Of a DNA stretch of 64,000 bases, positions 13,391 to 26,369 are shown piece by piece. The notes beneath the pieces were generated by a model. It was given only the letters and a program-made list of their open reading frames with translations, had not been told where the DNA came from and made no database searches. Location: positions 734,001-798,000 of the forward strand of contig JAUIMM010000740.1 of assembly GCA_031769625.1 (NCBI GenBank), read 5' to 3'. The stretch is from Taudactylus pleione. Lineage: Eukaryota; Chordata; Amphibia; Anura; Myobatrachidae. Each line of letters starts with the position of its first letter. The stretch's first letter is position 1. The translations under genes were made by a program, and so were the position numbers.

Positions 13391-16300
13391 AGTAGCTCTT
13401 AGTGTTAGCAGCATTAGGTAAGTGAAAGTAGCTGCTTAGTGTTAGCAGCATTAGGTAAGTGAAAGTAGCTTCTTAGTGTTAGAAGTGTTAGGTAAGTGAA
13501 AGTAGCTTCTTAGTGTTAGAAGTATTAGGTAAGTGATAGTAGCTTCTTAGTGTTAGAAGTGTTAGGTAAGTGAAAGTAGCTTCTTAGTGTTAGCAGCGTT
13601 AGGTAAGTGAAAGTAGCTTCTTAGTGTTAGAAGTGTTAGGTAAGTGAAAGTAGCTGCTTAGTGTTAGAAGTGTTAGGTAAGTGAAAGTAGCTGCTTAGTG
13701 TTAGAAGTGTTAGGTAAGTGAAAGTAGCTTCTTAGTGTTAGAAGTGTTAGGTAAGTGAAAGTAGCTGCTTAGTGTTAGAAGTGTTAGGTAAGTGAAAGTA
13801 GCTCTTAGTGTTAGAAGTATTAGGTAAGTGATAGTAGCTGCTTAGTGTTAGAAGTGTTAGGTAAGTGAAAGTAGCTCTTAGTGTTAGAAGTGTTAGGTAA
13901 GTGAAAGTAGCTGCTTAGTGTTAGAAGCATTAGGTAAGTGAAAGTAGCTTCTTAGTGTTAGAAGTGTTAGGTAAGTGAAAGTAGCTTCTTAGTGTTAGAA
14001 GTGTTAGGTAAGTGAAAGTAGCTTCTTAGTGTTAGAAGTGTTAGGTAAGTGAAAGTAGCTGCTTAGTGTTAGAAGTATTAGGTAAGTGATAGTAGCTTCT
14101 TAGTGTTAGAAGTGTTAGGTAAGTGAAAGTAGCTGCTTAGTGTTAGAAGTATTAGGTAAGTGATAGTAGCTTCTTAGTGTTAGAAGTGTTAGGTAAGTGA
14201 AAGTAGCTGTTAGTGTTAGAAGTGTTAGGTAAGTGAAAGTAGCTTCTTAGTGTTAGAAGTATTAGGTAAGTGATAGTAGCTTCTTAGTGTTAGAAGTGTT
14301 AGGTAAGTGAAAGTAGCTCTTAGTGTTAGAAGTATTAGGTAAGTGATAGTAGCTTCTTAGTGTTAGAAGTGTTAGGTAAGTGAAAGTAGCTGCTTAGTGT
14401 TAGAAGTGTTAGGTAAGTGAAAGTAGCTCTTAGTGTTAGAAGCATTAGGTAAGTGAAAGTAGCTGCTTAGTGTTAGAAGTATTAGGTAAGTGAAAGTAGC
14501 TCTTAGTGTTAGAAGCATTAGGTAAGTGAAAGTAGCTGCTTAGTGTTAGAAGTGTTAGGTAAGTGAAAGTAGCTGCTTAGTGTTAGAAGTGTTAGGTAAG
14601 TGAAAGTAGCTGCTTAGTGTTAGCAGTGTTAGGTAAGTGAAAGTAGCTCTTAGTGTTAGAAGTATTAGGTAAGTGAAAGTAGCTGCTTAGTGTTAGCAGC
14701 GTTAGGTAAGTGAAAGTAGCTTCTTAGTGTTAGAAGTGTTAGGTAAGTGAAAGTAGCTTCTTAGTGTTAGCAGCGTTAGGTAAGTGAAAGTAGCTTCTTA
14801 GTGTTAGAAGTGTTAGGTAAGTGAAAGTAGCTTCTTAGTGTTAGCAGCGTTAGGTAAGTGAAAGTAGCTTCTTAGTGTTAGCAGTGATAGGTAAGTGAAA
14901 GTAGCTCTTAGTGTTAGAAGTATTAGGTAAGTGAAAGTAGCTCTTAGTGTTAGAAGTATTAGGTAAGTGAAAGTAGCTGCTTAGTGTTAGCAGCGTTAGG
15001 TAAGTGAAAGTAGCTTCTTAGTGTTAGAAGTGTTAGGTAAGTGAAAGTAGCTCTTAGTGTTAGCAGCGTTAGGTAAGTGAAAGTAGCTTCTTAGTGTTAG
15101 CAGCGTTAGGTAAGTGAAAGTAGCTTCTTAGTGTTAGAAGTGTTAGGTAAGTGAAAGTAGCTTCTTAGTGTTAGAAGTGTTAGGTAAGTGAAAGTAGCTT
15201 CTTAGTGTTAGAAGTATTAGGTAAGTGAAAGTAGCTGCTTAGTGTTAGCAGCGTTAGGTAAGTGAAAGTAGCTTCTTAGTGTTAGAATTGTTAGGTAAGT
15301 GAAAGTAGCTTCTTAGTGTTAGCAGCGTTAGGTAAGTGAAAGTAGCTGCTTAGTGTTAGAAGTGTTAGGTAAGTGAAAGTAGCTCTTAGTGTTAGGAGTG
15401 TTAGGTAAGTGAAAGTAGCTCTTAGTGTTAGAAGTGTTAGGTAAGTGAAAGTAGCTCTTAGTGTTAGAAGTGTTAGGTAAGTGAAAGTAGCTTCTTAGTG
15501 TTAGAAGTGTTAGGTAAGTGAAAGTAGCTGCTTAGTGTTAGCAGCGTTAGGTAAGTGAAAGTAGCTGCTTAGTGTTAGCAGCGTTAGGTAAGTGAAAGTA
15601 GCTTCTTAGTGTTAGAAGTGTTAGGTAAGTGAAAGTAGCTGCTTAGTGTTAGCAGCGTTAGGTAAGTGAAAGTAGCTTCTTAGTGTTAGAAGTGTTAGGT
15701 AAGTGAAAGTAGCTGCTTAGTGTTAGCAGCGTTAGGTAAGTGAAAGTAGCTTCTTAGTGTTAGGAGTGTTAGGTAAGTGAAAGTAGCTCTTAGTGTTAGA
15801 AGTGTTAGGTAAGTGAAAGTAGCTCTTAGTGTTAGAAGTATTAGCTAAGTGAAAGTAGCTGCTTAGTGTTAGCAGCGTTAGGTAAGTGAAAGTAGCTGCT
15901 TAGTGTTAGAAGTGTTAGGTAAGTGAAAGTAGCTCTTAGTGTTAGAAGTGTTAGGTAAGTGAAAGTAGCTGCTTAGTGTTAGAAGTATTAGGTAAGTGAA
16001 AGTAGCTCTTAGTGTTAGAAGTATTAGGTAAGTGAAAGTAGCTGCTTAGTGTTAGAAGTATTAGGTAAGTGAAAGTAGCTGCTTAGTGTTAGAAGTGTTA
16101 GGTAAGTGAAAGTAGCTCTTAGTGTTAGAAGTATTAGGTAAGTGAAAGTAGCTTCTTAGTGTTAGAAGTATTAGGTAAGTGAAAGTAGCTGCTTAGTGTT
16201 AGAAGTGTTAGGTAAGTGAAAGTAGCTGCTTAGTGTTAGAAGTGTTAGGTAAGTGAAAGTAGCTCTTAGTGTTAGAAGTATTAGGTAAGTGAAAGTAGCT

Positions 16301-18650
16301 GCTTAGTGTTAGAAGTATTAGGTAAGTGAAAGTAGCTGCTTAGTGTTAGAAGTATTAGGTAAGTGAAAGTAGCTGCTTAGTGTTAGAAGTGTTAGGTAAG
16401 TGAAAGTAGCTGCTTAGTGTTAGAAGTGTTAGGTAAGTGAAAGTAGCTCTTAGTGTTAGCAGCATTAGGTAAGTGAAAGTAGCTGCTTAGTGTTAGCAGC
16501 ATTAGGTAAGTGAAAGTAGCTTCTTAGTGTTAGAAGTGTTAGGTAAGTGAAAGTAGCTTCTTAGTGTTAGAAGTATTAGGTAAGTGATAGTAGCTTCTTA
16601 GTGTTAGAAGTGTTAGGTAAGTGAAAGTAGCTTCTTAGTGTTAGCAGCGTTAGGTAAGTGAAAGTAGCTTCTTAGTGTTAGAAGTGTTAGGTAAGTGAAA
16701 GTAGCTGCTTAGTGTTAGAAGTGTTAGGTAAGTGAAAGTAGCTGCTTAGTGTTAGAAGTGTTAGGTAAGTGAAAGTAGCTTCTTAGTGTTAGAAGTGTTA
16801 GGTAAGTGAAAGTAGCTGCTTAGTGTTAGAAGTGTTAGGTAAGTGAAAGTAGCTCTTAGTGTTAGAAGTATTAGGTAAGTGATAGTAGCTGCTTAGTGTT
16901 AGAAGTGTTAGGTAAGTGAAAGTAGCTCTTAGTGTTAGAAGTGTTAGGTAAGTGAAAGTAGCTGCTTAGTGTTAGAAGCATTAGGTAAGTGAAAGTAGCT
17001 TCTTAGTGTTAGAAGTGTTAGGTAAGTGAAAGTAGCTTCTTAGTGTTAGAAGTGTTAGGTAAGTGAAAGTAGCTTCTTAGTGTTAGAAGTGTTAGGTAAG
17101 TGAAAGTAGCTGCTTAGTGTTAGAAGTATTAGGTAAGTGATAGTAGCTTCTTAGTGTTAGAAGTGTTAGGTAAGTGAAAGTAGCTGCTTAGTGTTAGAAG
17201 TATTAGGTAAGTGATAGTAGCTTCTTAGTGTTAGAAGTGTTAGGTAAGTGAAAGTAGCTGTTAGTGTTAGAAGTGTTAGGTAAGTGAAAGTAGCTTCTTA
17301 GTGTTAGAAGTATTAGGTAAGTGATAGTAGCTTCTTAGTGTTAGAAGTGTTAGGTAAGTGAAAGTAGCTCTTAGTGTTAGAAGTATTAGGTAAGTGATAG
17401 TAGCTTCTTAGTGTTAGAAGTGTTAGGTAAGTGAAAGTAGCTGCTTAGTGTTAGAAGTGTTAGGTAAGTGAAAGTAGCTCTTAGTGTTAGAAGCATTAGG
17501 TAAGTGAAAGTAGCTGCTTAGTGTTAGAAGTATTAGGTAAGTGAAAGTAGCTCTTAGTGTTAGAAGTGTTAGGTAAGTGAAAGTAGCTTCTTAGTGTTAG
17601 AAGTATTAGGTAAGTGAAAGTAGCTCTTAGTGTTAGAAGCATTAGGTAAGTGAAAGTAGCTGCTTAGTGTTAGAAGTGTTAGGTAAGTGAAAGTAGCTGC
17701 TTAGTGTTAGAAGTGTTAGGTAAGTGAAAGTAGCTGCTTAGTGTTAGCAGTGTTAGGTAAGTGAAAGTAGCTCTTAGTGTTAGGAGTGTTAGGTAAGTGA
17801 AAGTAGCTCTTAGTGTTAGAAGTGTTAGGTAAGTGAAAGTAGCTTCTTAGTGTTAGAAGTGTTAGGTAAGTGAAAGTAGCTGCTTAGTGTTAGCAGCGTT
17901 AGGTAAGTGAAAGTAGCTTCTTAGTGTTAGCAGTGATAGGTAAGTGAAAGTAGCTCTTAGTGTTAGAAGTATTAGGTAAGTGAAAGTAGCTGCTTAGTGT
18001 TAGCAGCGTTAGGTAAGTGAAAGTAGCTTCTTAGTGTTAGAAGTGTTAGGTAAGTGAAAGTAGCTTCTTAGTGTTAGCAGCGTTAGGTAAGTGAAAGTAG
18101 CTTCTTAGTGTTAGAAGTGTTAGGTAAGTGAAAGTAGCTTCTTAGTGTTAGCAGCGTTAGGTAAGTGAAAGTAGCTTCTTAGTGTTAGCAGTGATAGGTA
18201 AGTGAAAGTAGCTCTTAGTGTTAGAAGTATTAGGTAAGTGAAAGTAGCTCTTAGTGTTAGAAGTATTAGGTAAGTGAAAGTAGCTGCTTAGTGTTAGCAG
18301 CGTTAGGTAAGTGAAAGTAGCTTCTTAGTGTTAGAAGTGTTAGGTAAGTGAAAGTAGCTCTTAGTGTTAGCAGCGTTAGGTAAGTGAAAGTAGCTTCTTA
18401 GTGTTAGCAGCGTTAGGTAAGTGAAAGTAGCTTCTTAGTGTTAGAAGTGTTAGGTAAGTGAAAGTAGCTTCTTAGTGTTAGAAGTGTTAGGTAAGTGAAA
18501 GTAGCTTCTTAGTGTTAGAAGTATTAGGTAAGTGAAAGTAGCTGCTTAGTGTTAGCAGCGTTAGGTAAGTGAAAGTAGCTTCTTAGTGTTAGAAGTGTTA
18601 GGTAAGTGAAAGTAGCTTCTTAGTGTTAGCAGCGTTAGGTAAGTGAAAGT
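12700..18650 (+). repeat. Higher-order repeat C, about 2.94-3.05 kb unit, two copies
   Basis: The variant gctaag at 12903 recurs at 15844 (offset 2,941). The variant aagtgatag at 13531 recurs at 16582, and agctgttag at 14205 recurs at 17256 (both offset 3,051). The two offsets differ by 110 bp, about three monomers, inserted in the second copy. Copies are about 12700-15350 and 15650-18650. A cagtgatag marker at 14881 appears twice in the second copy (about 17930 and 18188), showing a further local duplication of about 258 bp (seven monomers). Confidence 0.82.
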
Positions 18651-18699
18651 AGCTTCTTAGTGTTAGCAGCGTTAGGTAAGTGAAAGTAGCTCTTAGTGT

Positions 18700-19350
18700 T
18701 AGAAGTGTTAGGTAAGTGAAAGTAGCTCTTAGTGTTAGAAGTATTAGGTAAGTGAAAGTAGCTGCTTAGTGTTAGCAGCGTTAGGTAAGTGAAAGTAGCT
18801 TCTTAGTGTTAGAAGTGTTAGGTAAGTGAAAGTAGCTCTTAGTGTTAGAAGTGTTAGGTAAGTGAAAGTAGCTGCTTAGTGTTAGCAGCGTTAGGTAAGT
18901 GAAAGTAGCTGCTTAGTGTTAGAAGTGTTAGGTAAGTGAAAGTAGCTGCTTAGTGTTAGCAGCGTTAGGTAAGTGAAAGTAGCTTCTTAGTGTTAGCAGC
19001 GTTAGGTAAGTGAAAGTAGCTCTTAGTGTTAGAAGTGTTAGGTAAGTGAAAGTAGCTCTTAGTGTTAGCAGCGTTAGGTAAGTGAAAGTAGCTCTTAGTG
19101 TTAGAAGTGTTAGGTAAGTGAAAGTAGCTGCTTAGTGTTAGAAGTATTAGGTAAGTGAAAGTAGCTGCTTAGTGTTAGCAGCGTTAGGTAAGTGAAAGTA
19201 GCTTCTTAGTGTTAGAAGTGTTAGGTAAGTGAAAGTAGCTCTTAGTGTTAGAAGTGTTAGGTAAGTGAAAGTAGCTGCTTAGTGTTAGCAGCGTTAGGTA
19301 AGTGAAAGTAGCTGCTTAGTGTTAGAAGTGTTAGGTAAGTGAAAGTAGCT
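18700..19350 (+). repeat. Local satellite duplication, about 403 bp
   Basis: The ordered monomer series beginning with gtatt then gcagcg at about 18741 recurs at about 19144, an offset of 403 bp (eleven monomers). The variant order matches for at least five monomers after each start. This is the clearest local duplication in the otherwise mixed 18.65-26.4 kb satellite. Confidence 0.6.
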
Positions 19351-22300
19351 GCTTAGTGTTAGGAGTGTTAGGTAAGTGAAAGTAGCTCTTAGTGTTAGAA
19401 GTGTTAGATAAGTGAAAGTAGCTTCTTAGTGTTAGGAGTGTTAGGTAAGTGAAAGTAGCTCTTAGTGTTAGAAGTGTTAGGTAAGTGAAAGTAGCTCTTA
19501 GTGTTAGAAGTGTTAGGTAAGTGAAAGTAGCTCTTAGTGTTAGAAGTGTTAGGTAAGTGAAAGTAGCTGCTTAGTGTTAGCAGCGTTAGGTAAGTGAAAG
19601 TAGCTTCTTAGTGTTAGCAGCGTTAGGTAAGTGAAAGTAGCTCTTAGTGTTAGAAGTGTTAGGTAAGTGAAAGTAGCTCTTAGTGTTAGAAGTATTAGGT
19701 AAGTGAAAGTAGCTGCTTAGTGTTAGCAGCGTTAGGTAAGTGAAAGTAGCTTCTTAGTGTTAGCAGTGTTAGGTAAGTGAAAGTAGCTCTTAGTGTTAGA
19801 AGTATTAGGTAAGTGAAAGTAGCTTCTTAGTGTTAGAAGTGTTAGGTAAGTGAAAGTAGCTCTTAGTGTTAGCAGCGTTAGGTAAGTGAAAGTAGCTTCT
19901 TAGTGTTAGAAGTGTTAGGTAAGTGAAAGTAGCTTCTTAGTGTTAGAAGTGTTAGGTAAGTGAAAGTAGCTCTTAGTGTTAGCAGTGTTAGGTAAGTGAA
20001 AGTAGCTCTTAGTGTTAGAAGTATTAGGTAAGTGAAAGTAGCTGCTTAGTGTTAGCAGCGTTAGGTAAGTGAAAGTAGCTTCTTAGTGTTAGAAGTGTTA
20101 GGTAAGTGAAAGTAGCTGCTTAGTGTTAGCAGCGTTAGGTAAGTGAAAGTAGCTTCTTAGTGTTAGAAGTATTAGGTAAGTGAAAGTAGCTGCTTAGTGT
20201 TAGCAGCGTTAGGTAAGTGAAAGTAGCTTCTTAGTGTTAGAAGTGTTAGGTAAGTGAAAGTAGCTGCTTAGTGTTAGAAGTGTTAGGTAAGTGAAAGTAG
20301 CTCTTAGTGTTAGAAGTATTAGGTAAGTGAAAGTAGCTGCTTAGTGTTAGCAGCGTTAGGTAAGTGAAAGTAGCTGCTTAGTGTTAGGAGTGTTAGGTAA
20401 GTGAAAGTAGCTGCTTAGTGTTAGAAGAGTTAGGTAAGTGAAAGTAGCTGCTTAGTGTTAGAAGTGTTAGGTAAGTGAAAGTAGCTGCTTAGTGTTAGAA
20501 GTGTTAGGTAAGTGAAAGTAGCTGCTTAGTGTTAGCAGCGTTAGGTAAGTGAAAGTAGCTGCTTAGTGTTAGAAGTGTTAGGTAAGTGAAAGTAGCTGCT
20601 TAGTGTTAGCAGCGTTAGGTAAGTGAAAGTAGCTTCTTAGTGTTAGGAGTGTTAGGTAAGTGAAAGTAGCTCTTAGTGTTAGAAGTGTTAGGTAAGTGAA
20701 AGTAGCTCTTAGTGTTAGAAGTATTAGGTAAGTGAAAGTAGCTGCTTAGTGTTAGCAGCGTTAGGTAAGTGAAAGTAGCTGCTTAGTGTTAGAAGTGTTA
20801 GGTAAGTGAAAGTAGCTCTTAGTGTTAGAAGTATTAGGTAAGTGAAAGTAGCTTCTTAGTGTTAGAAGTATTAGGTAAGTGAAAGTAGCTGCTTAGTGTT
20901 AGAAGTGTTAGGTAAGTGAAAGTAGCTGCTTAGTGTTAGAAGTGTTAGGTAAGTGAAAGTAGCTCTTAGTGTTAGAAGTATTAGGTAAGTGAAAGTAGCT
21001 GCTTAGTGTTAGAAGTGTTAGGTAAGTGAAAGTAGCTGCTTAGTGTTAGCAGCGTTAGGTAAGTGAAAGTAGCTGCTTAGTGTTAGAAGTATTAGGTAAG
21101 TGAAAGTAGCTTCTTAGTGTTAGAAGTATTAGGTAAGTGAAAGTAGCTGCTTAGTGTTAGAAGTGTTAGGTAAGTGAAAGTAGCTGCTTAGTGTTAGCAG
21201 CGTTAGGTAAGTGAAAGTAGCTCTTAGTGTTAGAAGTATTAGGTAAGTGAAAGTAGCTTCTTAGTGTTAGAAGTATTAGGTAAGTGAAAGTAGCTGCTTA
21301 GTGTTAGAAGTGTTAGGTAAGTGAAAGTAGCTGCTTAGTGTTAGAAGTGTTAGGTAAGTGAAAGTAGCTCTTAGTGTTAGAAGTATTAGGTAAGTGAAAG
21401 TAGCTGCTTAGTGTTAGAAGTGTTAGGTAAGTGAAAGTAGCTCTTAGTGTTAGAAGTATTAGGTAAGTGAAAGTAGCTTCTTATTGTTAGAAGTGTTAGG
21501 TAAGTGAAAGTAGCTGCTTAGTGTTAGGAGTGTTAGGTAAGTGAAAGTAGCTTCTTAGTGTTAGAAGTGTTAGGTAAGTGAAAGTAGCTCTTAGTGTTAG
21601 AAGTGTTAGGTAAGTGAAAGTAGCTGCTTAGTGTTAGGAGTGTTAGGTAAGTGAAAGTAGCTCTTAGTGTTAGCAGCGTTAGGTAAGTGAAAGTAGCTGC
21701 TTAGTGTTAGCAGCGTTAGGTAAGTGAAAGTAGCTCTTAGTGTTAGAAGTGTTAGGTAAGTGAAAGTAGCTGCTTAGTGTTAGCAGTGTTAGGTAAGTGA
21801 AAGTAGCTCTTAGTGTTAGCAGCGTTAGGTAAGTGAAAGTAGCTGCTTAGTGTTAGCAGCGTTAGGTAAGTGAAAGTAGCTCTTAGTGTTAGCAGCGTTA
21901 GGTAAGTGAAAGTAGCTCTTAGTGTTAGAAGTGTTAGGTAAGTGAAAGTAGCTGCTTAGTGTTAGGAGTGTTAGGTAAGTGAAAGTAGCTCTTAGTGTTA
22001 GCAGCGTTAGGTAAGTGAAAGTAGCTTCTTAGTGTTAGCAGCGTTAGGTAAGTGAAAGTAGCTCTTAGTGTTAGAAGTGTTAGGTAAGTGAAAGTAGCTG
22101 CTTAGTGTTAGAAGTATTAGGTAAGTGAAAGTAGCTGTTAGTGTTAGAAGTGTTAGGTAAGTGAAAGTAGCTGCTTAGTGTTAGAAGTGTTAGGTAAGTG
22201 AAAGTAGCTGCTTAGTGTTAGAAGTATTAGGTAAGTGAAAGTAGCTGCTTAGTGTTAGGAGTGTTAGGTAAGTGAAAGTAGCTTCTTAGTGTTAGAAGTG

Positions 22301-25300
22301 TTAGGTAAGTGAAAGTAGCTTCTTAGTGTTAGCAGCATTAGGTAAGTGAAAGTAGCTGCTTAGTGTTAGAAGTGTTAGGTAAGTGAAAGTAGCTGTTAGT
22401 GTTAGAAGTGTTAGGTAAGTGAAAGTAGCTGCTTAGTGTTAGAAGTATTAGGTAAGTGAAAGTAGCTTCTTAGTGTTAGCAGCATTAGGTAAGTGAAAGT
22501 AGCTCTTAGTGTTAGCAGTGTTAGGTAAGTGAAAGTAGCTGCTTAGTGTTAGAAGTGTTAGGTAAGTGAAAGTAGCTCTTAGTGTTAGAAGTGTTAGGTA
22601 AGTGAAAGTAGCTGCTTAGTGTTAGAAGTGTTAGGTAAGTGAAAGTAGCTCTTAGTGTTAGAAGTGTTAGGTAAGTGAAAGTAGCTCTTAGTGTTAGAAG
22701 TGTTAGGTAAGTGAAAGTAGCTGCTTAGTGTTAGAAGTGTTAGGTAAGTGAAAGTAGCTCTTAGTGTTAGAAGTGTTAGGTAAGTGAAAGTAGCTCTTAG
22801 TGTTAGAAGTGTTAGGTAAGTGAAAGTAGCTGCTTAGTGTTAGAAGTGTTAGGTAAGTGAAAGTAGCTGCTTAGTGTTAGAAGTGTTAGGTAAGTGAAAG
22901 TAGCTCTTAGTGTTAGAAGTGTTAGGTAAGTGAAAGTAGCTGCTTAGTGTTAGAAGTGTTAGGTAAGTGAAAGTAGCTCTTAGTGTTAGAAGTGTTAGGT
23001 AAGTGAAAGTAGCTGCTTAGTGTTAGAAGTGTTAGGTAAGTGAAAGTAGCTTCTTAGTGTTAGAAGTGTTAGGTAAGTGAAAGTAGCTCTTAGTGTTAGA
23101 AGTGTTAGGTAAGTGAAAGTAGCTGCTTAGTGTTAGAAGTATTAGGTAAGTGAAAGTAGCTGTTAGTGTTAGAAGTGTTAGGTAAGTGAAAGTAGCTGCT
23201 TAGTGTTAGAAGTATTAGGTAAGTGAAAGTAGCTTCTTAGTGTTAGCAGCATTAGGTAAGTGAAAGTAGCTGCTTAGTGTTAGAAGTGTTAGGTAAGTGA
23301 AAGTAGCTCTTAGTGTTAGAAGTGTTAGGTAAGTGAAAGTAGCTGCTTAGTGTTAGAAGTGTTAGGTAAGTGAAAGTAGCTCTTAGTGTTAGAAGTGTTA
23401 GGTAAGTGAAAGTAGCTGCTTAGTGTTAGAAGTGTTAGGTAAGTGAAAGTAGCTCTTAGTGTTAGCAGCGTTAGGTAAGTGAAAGTAGCTCTTAGTGTTA
23501 GAAGTGTTAGGTAAGTGAAAGTAGCTTCTTAGTGTTAGAAGTGTTAGGTAAGTGAAAGTAGCTTCTTAGTGTTAGAAGTGTTAGGTAAGTGAAAGTAGCT
23601 TCTTAGTGTTAGAAGTGTTAGGTAAGTGAAAGTAGCTCTTAGTGTTAGCAGCATTAGGTAAGTGAAAGTAGCTTCTTAGTGTTAGAAGTGTTAGGTAAGT
23701 GAAAGTAGCTTCTTAGTGTTAGAAGTGTTAGGTAAGTGAAAGTAGCTTCTTAGTGTTAGAAGTGTTAGGTAAGTGAAAGTAGCTCTTAGTGTTAGAAGTG
23801 TTAGGTAAGTGAAAGTAGCTGCTTAGTGTTAGAAGTGTTAGGTAAGTGAAAGTAGCTCTTAGTGTTAGAAGTGTTAGGTAAGTGAAAGTAGCTGCTTAGT
23901 GTTAGAAGTGTTAGGTAAGTGAAAGTAGCTCTTAGTGTTAGCAGCGTTAGGTAAGTGAAAGTAGCTCTTAGTGTTAGAAGTGTTAGGTAAGTGAAAGTAG
24001 CTTCTTAGTGTTAGAAGTATTAGGTAAGTGAAAGTAGCTTCTTAGTGTTAGAAGTGTTAGGTAAGTGAAAGTAGCTCTTAGTGTTAGCAGCATTAGGTAA
24101 GTGAAAGTAGCTTCTTAGTGTTAGAAGTGTTAGGTAAGTGAAAGTAGCTTCTTAGTGTTAGAAGTGTTAGGTAAGTGAAAGTAGCTCTTAGTGTTAGCAG
24201 CATTAGGTAAGTGAAAGTAGCTTCTTAGTGTTAGAAGTGTTAGGTAAGTGAAAGTAGCTTCTTAGTGTTAGAAGTGTTAGGTAAGTGAAAGTAGCTTCTT
24301 AGTGTTAGAAGTGTTAGGTAAGTGAAAGTAGCTTCTTAGTGTTAGAAGTGTTAGGTAAGTGAAAGTAGCTGCTTAGTGTTAGCAGCATTAGGTAAGTGAA
24401 AGTAGCTCTTAGTGTTAGCAGCATTAGGTAAGTGAAAGTAGCTCTTAGTGTTAGAAGCATTAGGTAAGTGAAAGTAGCTCTTAGTGTTAGAAGTGTTAGG
24501 TAAGTGAAAGTAGCTCTTAGTGTTAGCAGCGTTAGGTAAGTGAAAGTAGCTCTTAGTGTTAGAAGTGTTAGGTAAGTGAAAGTAGCTCTTAGTGTTAGAA
24601 GTGTTAGGTAAGTAAAAGTAGCTGCTTAGTGTTAGCAGCATTAGGTAAGTGAAAGTAGCTCTTAGTGTTAGAAGTGTTAGGTAAGTGAAAGTAGCTCTTA
24701 GTGTTAGAAGTGTTAGGTAAGTGAAAGTAGCTTCTTAGTGTTAGAAGTGTTAGGTAAGTGAAAGTAGCTCTTAGTGTTAGCAGCGTTAGGTAAGTGAAAG
24801 TAGCTCTTAGTGTTAGAAGTGTTAGGTAAGTGAAAGTAGCTCTTAGTGTTAGAAGTGTTAGGTAAGTGAAAGTAGCTCTTAGTGTTAGAAGTGTTAGGTA
24901 AGTGAAAGTAGCTGCTTAGTGTTAGAAGTGTTAGGTAAGTGAAAGTAGCTCTTAGTGTTAGAAGCATTAGGTAAGTGAAAGTAGCTCTTAGTGTTAGAAG
25001 TGTTAGGTAAGTGAAAGTAGCTCTTAGTGTTAGAAGTGTTAGGTAAGTGAAAGTAGCTGCTTAGTGTTAGAAGTGTTAGGTAAGTGAAAGTAGCTCTTAG
25101 TGTTAGCAGCGTTAGGTAAGTGAAAGTAGCTGATTAGTGTTAGAAGTGTTAGGTAAGTGAAAGTAGCTCTTAGTGTTAGAAGTGTTAGGTAAGTGAAAGT
25201 AGCTCTTAGTGTTAGAAGTGTTAGGTAAGTGAAAGTAGCTTCTTAGTGTTAGAAGTGTTAGGTAAGTGAAAGTAGCTTCTTAGTGTTAGAAGTGTTAGGT

Positions 25301-26369
25301 AAGTGACAGTAGCTTCTTAGTGTTAGAAGTGTTAGGTAAGTGAAAGTAGCTTCTTAGTGTTAGAAGTGTTAGGTAAGTGAAAGTAGCTCTTAGTGTTAGA
25401 AGCATTAGGTAAGTGAAAGTAGCTTCTTAGTGTTAGAAGTGTTAGGTAAGTGAAAGTAGCTCTTAGTGTTAGAAGCATTAGGTAAGTGAAAGTAGCTGCT
25501 TAGTGTTAGAAGTGTTAGGTAAGTGAAAGTAGCTGCTTAGTGTTAGAAGCATTAGGTAAGTGAAAGTAGCTGTTAGTGTTAGAAGTATTAGGTAAGTGAA
25601 AGTAGCTGCTTAGTGTTAGAAGTATTAGGTAAGTGAAAGTAGCTGCTTAGTGTTAGAAGTATTAGGTAAGTGAAAGTAGCTGCTTAGTGTTAGAAGTATT
25701 AGGTAAGTGAAAGTAGCTTCTTAGTGTTAGCAGCATTAGGTAAGTGAAAGTAGCTTCTTAGTGTTAGAAGTATTAGGTAAGTGAAAGTAGCTGCTTAGTG
25801 TTAGAAGTGTTAGGTAAGTGAAAGTAGCTTCTTAGTGTTAGCAGCATTAGGTAAGTGAAAGTAGCCTCTTAGTGTTAGAAGTGTTAGGTAAGTGAAAGTA
25901 GCTGTTAGAGTTAGAAGTGTTAGGTAAGTGAAAGTAGCTGCTTAGTGTTAGAAGTGTTAGGTAAGTGAAAGTAGCTGCTTAGTGTTAGAAGTGTTAGGTA
26001 AGTGAAAGTAGCTGCTTAGTGTTAGAAGTGTTAGGTAAGTGAAAGTAGCTGCTTAGTGTTAGAAGTGTTAGGTAAGTGAAAGTAGCTGCTTAGTGTTAGA
26101 AGTGTTAGGTAAGTGAAAGTAGCTGCTTAGTGTTAGAAGCATTAGGTAAGTGAAAGTAGTTCTTAGTGTTAGAAGCATTAGGTAAGTGAAAGTAGCTGCT
26201 TAGTGTTAGAAGTATTAGGTAAGTGAAAGTAGCTCTTAGTGTTAGAAGTATTAGATAAGTGAAAGTAGCTCTTAGTGTTAGAAGTGTTAGGTAAGTGAAA
26301 GTAGCTGCTTAGTGTTAGAAGTGTTAGGTAAGTGAAAGTAGCTGCTTAGTGTTAGAAGTGTTAGGTAAG

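Noticed and set aside
24351..24641. Minus-strand repetitive proteins with a 12-residue period, here and at many places to 63453
   Set aside because: They exist only because 36 bp equals 12 codons. They break whenever a 37-bp monomer shifts the frame, differ in frame from place to place, and have no gene context.
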